The notes under the pieces: generated by a model | What the model was told of the DNA's origin: nothing | The model's input: only the letters and a program-made list of their open reading frames with translations | Databases searched by the model: none | Position numbers and translations under genes: made by a program | Shown: piece after piece, positions 35,108-41,053 of the stretch | Layout of the letters: the number at the start of each line of letters is the position of its first letter | How positions within the stretch are numbered: position 1 is the first letter of the stretch | From: Rhodoferax sp. | GTDB lineage: Bacteria; Pseudomonadota; Gammaproteobacteria; Burkholderiales; Burkholderiaceae_C | Direction of reading: 5' to 3' | Assembly: GCF_010365055.1 (NCBI RefSeq) | Contig: NZ_JAAFHA010000040.1 | Coordinates: 1 to 41,053, forward strand | DNA: 41,053 nucleotides

Positions 35108-36031
35108 TCAGATGCCAGCGGTCGCCACCACCTCGACGTCGTTGTTATAGACATCGACCCGCTTGTCGTACAGGGGAATGGTGGTGCCACTGACGCGGTT
35201 CATGACCAGCTTGCCCAGGTCCACGTCGGCAATCACGATCTGCTCCATGTTGGGCACGCCTTCGGCGGCAATGCCGTCACGCGCAAAAGGAAAATCCGAC
35301 GGCGTGATGATCGCGGCCTGGCCGTAATGCAACCCGAGCCCCTCGACCGGCAGATTGCCCACCGTGCCCGTGACCGCCACAAAGACCTGGTTCTCGATGG
35401 CGCGCGCATGGCAGCAGTAGCGCACGCGCAAGAAACCCTGTCGATCGTCGGTGCACGAGGGTACGAAGATGATGTCGGCGCCCATTTCGCAGACCTTGCG
35501 GCTGAGTTCCGGAAATTCGATGTCATAGCAGATCAGGATGGCAATGCGGCCATAGGGCGTGTCAAAAACACGCAACTGCTTGCCGGCATCACCCTTCCAT
35601 TTTTCTTTTTCCCAGCGCGTCAGGTGAATCTTGTCCTGGGTAAACACCTTGCCCTCGGGGGTGAAAAGGTAGGCCGTGTTGAGCAGCTTGCCGTCGACGA
35701 TGGTGGGGTGGCTGCCGCCGATTACGTGCACCTTCCACTGCGCCGCCAATTCCTTGAACAGCTCGATGTAGCGGGCGGTGTAGTCGTTCATGTTGCGCAC
35801 CGCCTGGCGCAGGTCGCCCGTGTCCATGAACGAGAGCAACTGGGTGGTAAAGATTTCAGGCAGCAGGATGAACTGGGGTTTGTAGTCGCCCGCGGCCTTC
35901 ATCACAAAACGCACCTGGTTCTCAAAACCGCTCCAGTCGTGGATGGAGCGCAGCAGGTACTGCACCGCGGCGATGCGCACGGTGATGGGCTTGGGCTCGT
36001 AGGCCTTGGCTGGCGGGGTTTTGGTCGTCAT
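35108..36031 (-). CDS. Nitrilase-superfamily carbon-nitrogen hydrolase
   Basis: This 307-residue amidase-type hydrolase has the Glu-Lys-Cys triad visible: Glu in ILLPEIF (about 58), Lys in QDKIHL (about 134) and Cys in ILICYDIEFPE (about 168). The N-terminus TVRIAAVQYLLRSI is normal. It belongs to the group found fused to, or beside, GNAT acetyltransferases (as in Bacillus YhcX). The GNAT gene is just upstream, overlapping by ATGA. The substrate is probably a small amide. The ordinary reaction is hydrolysis of a C-N bond; no further assignment is possible. Confidence 0.92.
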   Translation of the reverse strand: MTTKTPPAKAYEPKPITVRIAAVQYLLRSIHDWSGFENQVRFVMKAAGDYKPQFILLPEIFTTQLLSFMDTGDLRQAVRNMNDYTARYIELFKELAAQWKVHVIGGSHPTIVDGKLLNTAYLFTPEGKVFTQDKIHLTRWEKEKWKGDAGKQLRVFDTPYGRIAILICYDIEFPELSRKVCEMGADIIFVPSCTDDRQGFLRVRYCCHARAIENQVFVAVTGTVGNLPVEGLGLHYGQAAIITPSDFPFARDGIAAEGVPNMEQIVIADVDLGKLVMNRVSGTTIPLYDKRVDVYNNDVEVVATAGI

Positions 36032-36702
36032 ACGGGTAGCTCCTGTTTGGCGCTGAGCGCCAGTTGTAGCGCGGTGGGTTTGGCCGGGTCGTAATCGGGG
36101 TTGATCCAGGCGATCAGCGCGGCATGGCCTTGCGACTCGTGGTCCTGTGCGAGGTAGTTTTTCATGATGCCACAGTAGCGGAAGCCTTCGCGCAGCTGAA
36201 AGCTCAGCACCGGGTCACTCAGGTCGCCCCACAGCACCTTGCGCGCATAGAGCCCGATGGTCATCTGGTCCGCCACAGCCTGATAGCCCGGCAAACGGCC
36301 GCAGGCGATGATGCGGCGCAAATTCAACGCCTTGCAGACGCGTCGGCGCGCTTCGTACAGCGCGTGGCCCACGCGCTTGCCGCGCAGCTTGGGCGCAACA
36401 AAGACCTCTGCGCCATAGAGCGTGAAGCCGGCCGGATCGTGGGTGTCGAAGGTGCCCGCGGCCGTGATCTCGTCCCAGGTGTGCTCGTCGGCCCACTCAT
36501 CCCAGCGGATGACCAGGGAGCTGGCACAGCCGACCAGGCGGTTATCGTAGTAGGCGACCAGCTGCCCCTCAGGAAACATCTCGATCTGTTGCACCACGCG
36601 ATCGCGGTGCCAGGCGGCGATGCCGGGGTAAACCTCACGCTGCAGGCGCACCAGCGCTTCAATGTCCTCGGGTCTGGTTTGGCGAATGATGAGCTTAGGC
36701 AT
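36028..36702 (-). CDS. GNAT family N-acetyltransferase
   Basis: This 224-residue protein has the GNAT fold with acetyl-CoA-binding motif A near VAPKLRGKRVGHALYEARRR (about 112-131). The C-terminal half (GFRYCGIMKNYLAQDHES) is typical of the type that precedes a nitrilase domain. It overlaps the nitrilase gene start by ATGA. In several bacteria the two are one polypeptide, so the products probably act in series or as a complex. The acceptor is unknown. The start at MPKLIIRQ has no strong ribosome site. Confidence 0.88.
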   Translation of the reverse strand: MPKLIIRQTRPEDIEALVRLQREVYPGIAAWHRDRVVQQIEMFPEGQLVAYYDNRLVGCASSLVIRWDEWADEHTWDEITAAGTFDTHDPAGFTLYGAEVFVAPKLRGKRVGHALYEARRRVCKALNLRRIIACGRLPGYQAVADQMTIGLYARKVLWGDLSDPVLSFQLREGFRYCGIMKNYLAQDHESQGHAALIAWINPDYDPAKPTALQLALSAKQELPV

Positions 36703-36812
36703 GGACGTATCGTGATGTGAATGGGCTTTTGCCGGGACGGCGGTGGGCGCAGGGAGAGGTCGCCGTAGCGTAGGATGAGCGTTTGCACATCGCACAAGCC
36801 CACAATGATCCC

Positions 36813-38360
36813 ATGATCCACCCATCAGGCCGCAAAGACAAGCCTTTGTCTGACAACAAGGCACAAGCGCGCAGCCCCATGAGCGAACACGTGGCGCGCG
36901 ACATTTTGCTGGTTCGGGCGATAGAAAGCACCGACACCGCGCGTCAATTGCTCAGTGAAGACGACCGGAGCTATGCCACCGAGAGCGCTATGAAGCTGGC
37001 GCAATGGGATGCGTCCGACGGCCGGTCGGCGTTGACGCCTACGCTGTTGCTGCAAAAGCGGGCTGAACTGCTGCTCAAGAAAATCGCTGAACGCCACCCT
37101 TCGTTTGCCACCTTCGCCGCGCACCGGCAGGGCGGGCGCCTCGTTGGCATCGCACTGCCCACGCTGGCCCTGGTGGTGGGTTTCGCGATCGAGCGCATCG
37201 CCGATCCGCACCGCGTGGACCTGCTGTCGGCCCCGCTGCTGCTGATCCTTGGCTGGAATGTGGCGGTCTACCTAATGTTGCTGACAAGCCTGTTCATGCC
37301 AGCGCTGCCGGTGCGCCGTTTGACGGCTGGCCTGTGGACGCGATTGTCGAACTTCAAGACGGCGGTGCCGCGAAAACTGCCGCCGCTGCTGGCGCTGGCC
37401 ATGTCCAAGTTTGCGGTTGAATGGCTGGACCTGAGCGCGCCTTTGAGCGCGGCGCGCGTCAAACGCATCGTTCATCTCAGCTCCGCCTGTTTTGCCATCG
37501 GGGCCGTGGCCGCCCTGTACGCGCATGGCGTCAACGCCCGCTACCAGGCTGGCTGGGAAAGCACCTGGCTTGATGGCGGGCAGCTGCATGCCATTTTGTT
37601 GCTGCTGTTCACGCCGGCAAGCTATGTCTTTCAGCTGCCGGGCTTCTCCATCGCGGACGTCCAGGCGCTGCAACTGCCGCAGACCGCTGCCCCGGCCAAT
37701 GGGGCGCTGTGGGTGCACCTCTACGGCGCAACGCTGTTTCTGGTCGTGGTGCTGCCGCGCCTGCTGCTGGCCTTGTCGGCGCGTTGGTCGGAGAAGAAGC
37801 TGGCGACTCATTTTCCGGTCGATTTACGCCAGCCCTATTTCCGTCAGATCAGCGGCCATATCGGCTTTGTCGAACCGACCTTGCTGCGCGTGTTTCCTTA
37901 CAGTTTCAACGTCGATGAGCTGCGGGACCGCGGCCTTGCCACCGTTGCCAACATGCTGCTCGGCGCGCAGGCACGCGTCATGCTCAGGCCGTCAACGGCG
38001 TATGGAGAAGAACTGAAGAATGAGCCACTGCATGACGCCATCAAAGCTGTCGACATTGCGCACACGGTCGCCCTCTTCAACCTCAGCGCCACCCCCGAGA
38101 AAGAAAATCACGGCGCCTTCATTGACCAGTTTACCCGTGGCAGGACGCCAGATTTCTCCGTGATGGTGGACGAGTCGGGCTATCGGGAGCGACTCGGCGC
38201 CCAGGCGGGAGCCGACGCCCGGATGCGTGAACGCATTGCGCTTTGGCGCCAGTTCTGCGAACTGCATCAGGTGCAGCTCAGCATCGTCAATCTGGCCCAG
38301 CCAGAATCCCGCGCAGAGGACATCAGGCGCGGCCTGGCTGCCACAAGGAGCGCGCCGTGA
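36813..38360 (+). CDS. DUF2868 family membrane protein
   Basis: This protein of about 515 residues has a polar N-terminal region (about 1-100), several transmembrane segments (GGRLVGIALPTLALVVGFAI, LLSAPLLLILGWNVAVYLML, ACFAIGAVAALYAHG, LFLVVVLPRLLLALSA) and a soluble C-terminal half containing a VMVDESGYRERLG block. This is the DUF2868 family. Its gene overlaps the DUF3482 GTPase gene by GTGA, a stable pair in proteobacteria, so the membrane protein probably anchors or is controlled by the GTPase. The starts at 36813 and 36879 are both possible and I have little evidence to choose between them. It is divergent from the GNAT gene. Confidence 0.8.
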   Translation: MIHPSGRKDKPLSDNKAQARSPMSEHVARDILLVRAIESTDTARQLLSEDDRSYATESAMKLAQWDASDGRSALTPTLLLQKRAELLLKKIAERHPSFATFAAHRQGGRLVGIALPTLALVVGFAIERIADPHRVDLLSAPLLLILGWNVAVYLMLLTSLFMPALPVRRLTAGLWTRLSNFKTAVPRKLPPLLALAMSKFAVEWLDLSAPLSAARVKRIVHLSSACFAIGAVAALYAHGVNARYQAGWESTWLDGGQLHAILLLLFTPASYVFQLPGFSIADVQALQLPQTAAPANGALWVHLYGATLFLVVVLPRLLLALSARWSEKKLATHFPVDLRQPYFRQISGHIGFVEPTLLRVFPYSFNVDELRDRGLATVANMLLGAQARVMLRPSTAYGEELKNEPLHDAIKAVDIAHTVALFNLSATPEKENHGAFIDQFTRGRTPDFSVMVDESGYRERLGAQAGADARMRERIALWRQFCELHQVQLSIVNLAQPESRAEDIRRGLAATRSAP

Positions 38361-39844
38361 CGACACCGGCCCAACTCCATCTCGCGCTGATTTCTCACAC
38401 CAATGTGGGCAAGACCACGCTGGCGCGCACGCTCATTGGCGTTGATGTGGGCGAGGTGCGCGACGACACCCATGTCACGACACAGTCCGAGTCCTACCGG
38501 CTGTTGTCGACCCCTTTGGGCGATGAGTTGCAGCTCTGGGATACGCCCGGATTTGGCGATTCGGTGCGGCTGTACGCCCGGCTCAAACTGTCGGGCAACC
38601 CGATTGGCTGGTTCTTGAGTGAAGTGCTGGACCGTTACCGCGACAAGCCTTTCTGGCTCAGTCAACAGGCGGTGAAGACCGCGCGTGAGGCGGCCGATGT
38701 GGTGCTGTACATCGTCAATTCGTCGGAAGACCCGCAGGACGCCGGTTACCTGGCGCCAGAGATGAAGATTCTTCAGTGGCTTGGCAAACCGGTCGTGGTG
38801 CTGCTCAACCAGCTCGGTCCGCCGCAGCCCTTTGCCGCAGAGCAGGCGGAGCAGGCGCGCTGGCAAAAGCATTTGGCCACTTACCCGATGGTCAGGCAAG
38901 TGCTGGCGCTTGACGCCTACGCGCGCTGCTGGGTGCATGAACGCGTTTTTTATGAGGCCCTGGCGACGTTGATTCCTGCAGAAAAAATGGCGGCCTATGG
39001 TCGTCTGTTGCGGAGCTGGGAACAGGCCAACGAGGCTCGTTTTCAGGCGTCCATGCAGCTGATTGCGGCGCAGCTGGTGGCGGCAGCCTGTGATGCCGAG
39101 CTGATCGCAGGCGACGGTGGTGTCATCAAGAAGAAGGTGCTGAACTTTCTGGGGCTTGGCCAGCAACTTGGAAAGAGTGCCGAGGAAAAAGCGATGCTCA
39201 AACTGACCGAGCGCTTGGCTGGGAACAGTGCCAAAACCACGGTCGAGCTGCTCAAATTGCACCACCTTGACGCGGCTTCTGTGGCAGAAATCAACGAGTT
39301 GGTCGCCAGCGCCTTTGTCGCCACCGAGCCGGTCAGCAAGCCGCTCGCCAGCTTGTGGGGCGCTGTGTCGCAGGGCCTGCTCGGGGGGCTGGCGGCCGAT
39401 GCCATGGCCGGTGGTATGAGCCTGGGCGCTGGCGCCTTGATTGGCGCCATCGGCGGAGCGGTGGCTTTTTGGGGTGCGGCCGAGGTCTTCAATGTCAGCA
39501 CCGGGCGCGACGCGTCCCGCGTGCAGTTTTCCGACGACTTTTTGCGCGCCCAATTGGTGGCCGCTCTGCTGCGCTATCTGGCCGTGATCCACTTCGGCCG
39601 CGGCCGCGGCAAGTTTGTGGTCTCGCAGGCGCCGTCGTTCTGGCGCGAGCAGGTGGATTCAGCCGTTGGCGCGCACGAGGCGGCGATGGACCAGGCCTTC
39701 AGCACCATCCGGACAAGTTCACCACTGAGCCCCTCAACGGCGCCGCTGCAGGCCGTGCTCAGTCAAATGGCATCCCGGATATTGACGGCGCTGTACCCGC
39801 AGCCTCAGGCTCATGGTGGCCAGCGCGCGGGATCGCTTGACTGA
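38357..39844 (+). CDS. DUF3482 domain GTPase-like protein
   Basis: This 495-residue protein starts with GTG at 38357 and has AAGGAG spaced 6 bp upstream. The N-terminal G domain has a P-loop SHTNVGKTTLARTL (about 11-24), DTHVTT in switch I and DTPGFGD (G3, about 57). The expected NKxD base-recognition motif reads LLNQLG (about 151), so the nucleotide specificity is atypical. The middle is helical and a Gly/Ala-rich hydrophobic hairpin (GLLGGLAADAMAGGMSLGAG, about 338-357) may touch the membrane. Its coupled partner is the DUF2868 membrane protein. The function is unknown; a role in membrane trafficking or envelope stress is a guess only. Confidence 0.85.
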   Translation: MTTPAQLHLALISHTNVGKTTLARTLIGVDVGEVRDDTHVTTQSESYRLLSTPLGDELQLWDTPGFGDSVRLYARLKLSGNPIGWFLSEVLDRYRDKPFWLSQQAVKTAREAADVVLYIVNSSEDPQDAGYLAPEMKILQWLGKPVVVLLNQLGPPQPFAAEQAEQARWQKHLATYPMVRQVLALDAYARCWVHERVFYEALATLIPAEKMAAYGRLLRSWEQANEARFQASMQLIAAQLVAAACDAELIAGDGGVIKKKVLNFLGLGQQLGKSAEEKAMLKLTERLAGNSAKTTVELLKLHHLDAASVAEINELVASAFVATEPVSKPLASLWGAVSQGLLGGLAADAMAGGMSLGAGALIGAIGGAVAFWGAAEVFNVSTGRDASRVQFSDDFLRAQLVAALLRYLAVIHFGRGRGKFVVSQAPSFWREQVDSAVGAHEAAMDQAFSTIRTSSPLSPSTAPLQAVLSQMASRILTALYPQPQAHGGQRAGSLD

Positions 39845-39846
39845 AG

Positions 39847-40929
39847 TCAGGCAGTCGCTGCGGACCGCGCCTTGTCGGCCTCGGTGATGAAAGCGTCGGC
39901 ATAAAACTCATCCTCCGGCAGCCCCGCCTGCGTGTAGGCGCTGCGGGCCGAGTCCACCACGATGGGCGCACCACAGGCATATACCTGGTAGCCCGAGAGG
40001 TCCGCCATGTCCTGCAACACGGCCAGATGGACAAAACCAGTGCGCCCTTGCCAGCCGTCTTCGGGCAGCGCGTCGGACACCACCGGCACATAGCGCAGGC
40101 TGGGCATCTGCGCCAGTTGGGCTTTGACCCAGGCGTCCAGGTACAGGTCGGAGGGGCGCCGCCCGCCCCAGTACAGCGTCACAGGGCGCGTGCTGCCCTT
40201 TAGCTTGAGCTGTTCGATCAAGGCCTTGATCGGCGCAAAGCCGGTGCCCGACGCCAACAGCACCATCGGCTTGCTGCTGTCTTCACGCAGGTAGAAGCTG
40301 CCAAACGGGCCCTCAATGCGCACGATGTCCTTTTCTTTCATGGCGCCAAACACATGCTCGGTGAACTGGCCACCCGGCATGTGGCGAATATGCAGCTCCA
40401 GGCCACCGGGCTTGCCCTCAGCGTCGGCCAGTGTGTGCGGCGCGTTGGCCATCGAGTAGCTGCGGCGCACGCCATCGCGCAGAATAAATTCAACATACTG
40501 GCCGGCGTGGTAGTTGAACGCTTCGCTCGCGGGCAACTGCAATTGCAGGCGCATTACATCCGGCGACAGCCTTTCAAGCGCTTTGATGCGCGCCGGCATC
40601 TTCCTGATTGGCAAGGCGTTCTCCCGCGTGACCTGGCGCGACTCCAGCAGCACATCGCTGTGCGCCACGGCGCAACAGGTCAGCACCCAGCCCTGCGCCT
40701 CTTCCTCGTCGCTCAGCGCTTTGCTCTGGTGCGCGCCATGCACCACGCGGCCGTCGATCTTCTTGCATTTGCAGGTGCCGCAGGCGCCATCCTTGCAGCC
40801 ATAGGGCAGGGCGACGCCGGCGCGAATGCCGGCGGCCAGAATTGTCTCGTGCGGCTCGGCGCTGAAGGCGCGGCCGCTGGGTTGCACCGTGATCTGAAAG
40901 CCGGGAGCCCGGGTTGCGCTGTGCGTCAT
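39847..40929 (-). CDS. Ferredoxin-type oxidoreductase (CDP-6-deoxy-glucoseen reductase-like)
   Basis: This 360-residue electron-transfer flavoprotein has an N-terminal plant-type 2Fe-2S domain (Cys45, Cys50, Cys53 and Cys85; YGCKDGACGTCKC), then a FAD domain (RRSYSMANAP, about 155-164) and a NAD(P)H domain (LLASGTGFAPIKALI, about 222-236). The same order occurs in AscD-type CDP-6-deoxy-delta-3,4-glucoseen reductases and in the reductase parts of oxygenases. In many beta-proteobacteria this annotation is given to a stand-alone reductase with unknown partner; a dideoxy sugar role is not supported by other genes here. AAGGA precedes the start. It is convergent with the GTPase gene. Confidence 0.9.
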   Translation of the reverse strand: MTHSATRAPGFQITVQPSGRAFSAEPHETILAAGIRAGVALPYGCKDGACGTCKCKKIDGRVVHGAHQSKALSDEEEAQGWVLTCCAVAHSDVLLESRQVTRENALPIRKMPARIKALERLSPDVMRLQLQLPASEAFNYHAGQYVEFILRDGVRRSYSMANAPHTLADAEGKPGGLELHIRHMPGGQFTEHVFGAMKEKDIVRIEGPFGSFYLREDSSKPMVLLASGTGFAPIKALIEQLKLKGSTRPVTLYWGGRRPSDLYLDAWVKAQLAQMPSLRYVPVVSDALPEDGWQGRTGFVHLAVLQDMADLSGYQVYACGAPIVVDSARSAYTQAGLPEDEFYADAFITEADKARSAATA

Positions 40930-41053
40930 GTCGTGTTGGTCCTTGGGGTAGAGTTCCGGGGTTAACAGTTTTTCGGAGCAGGCTGGCGTTGCGTCGCAAC
41001 CCGCGCTGTCTCCACTATTTGAGTAGCCCCGATTTTGCCTTCAAACCCAAGCC
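40930..41053. other. Unassigned right edge of the window
   Basis: The last 124 bp carry the presumed promoter and leader of the ferredoxin-type reductase. I see no convincing start of another gene; a gene beginning beyond the edge cannot be excluded. Confidence 0.3.

Overview
The window is high-GC, densely packed DNA from a betaproteobacterium. The gene families and local orders (ilvBNC-pssA, sigma factor-DUF3619-DUF3106-RDD, DUF2868-DUF3482) and short dispersed repeats point to the Burkholderiales, probably the Comamonadaceae (Rhodoferax/Polaromonas type). This placement is inferred from protein character, not from a database search.

Layout. 1-0.5 kb: a truncated ExeA-type ATPase gene. 0.8-3.9 kb: a minus-strand operon of a Crp/Fnr regulator, an APH-fold kinase and an acyl-CoA dehydrogenase, the pair expected for 4-hydroxyacyl-CoA catabolism. 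4.0-8.4 kb: ilvB-ilvN-ilvC for branched-chain amino acids, then pssA behind a strong terminator. 8.6-10.9 kb: an ECF-like sigma factor with three small membrane or exported proteins. 10.9-17.8 kb: DUF4389 protein, luciferase-like oxidoreductase, Lon-like protease, dienelactone hydrolase, short-chain dehydrogenase and FAD monooxygenase.

17.9-25.1 kb is the most unusual part: a putative surface-fibre system related to the Fap functional amyloids. It holds a 652-aa Gly/Ala/Ser/Thr/Asn-rich exported protein, two small exported proteins that each carry an RGG-FD sequence after a Sec signal, a periplasmic C39-type cysteine peptidase, a VpsR/NtrC-type sigma-54 activator and a FapF-like coiled-coil plus beta-barrel outer-membrane protein. 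A good -24/-12 promoter and a perfect 26-bp dyad lie upstream of the large subunit. A strong stem-loop follows that gene. The large and one small subunit share a C-terminal QNSG...NVQ motif. My model: the sigma-54 activator turns on the fibre genes, the subunits pass the inner membrane by Sec, the C39 enzyme trims the small ones at Gly-Gly in the periplasm, and the barrel exports them.

25.1-41 kb is mostly housekeeping: a LapA-like protein, MATE transporter, mutL (with endonuclease motifs), a stress-type cluster (CsbD, BON lipoprotein, small membrane protein), DedA protein, amiC-tsaE overlapping divergently with queG, a nitrilase-GNAT pair, a DUF2868-DUF3482 GTPase pair and a ferredoxin-type reductase. 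Three copies of a 43-bp repeat are recognisable, two of them inside coding sequence (mutL and amiC), along with two palindromic repeat elements between convergent genes. No tRNA, rRNA, CRISPR array or intact insertion sequence was seen.
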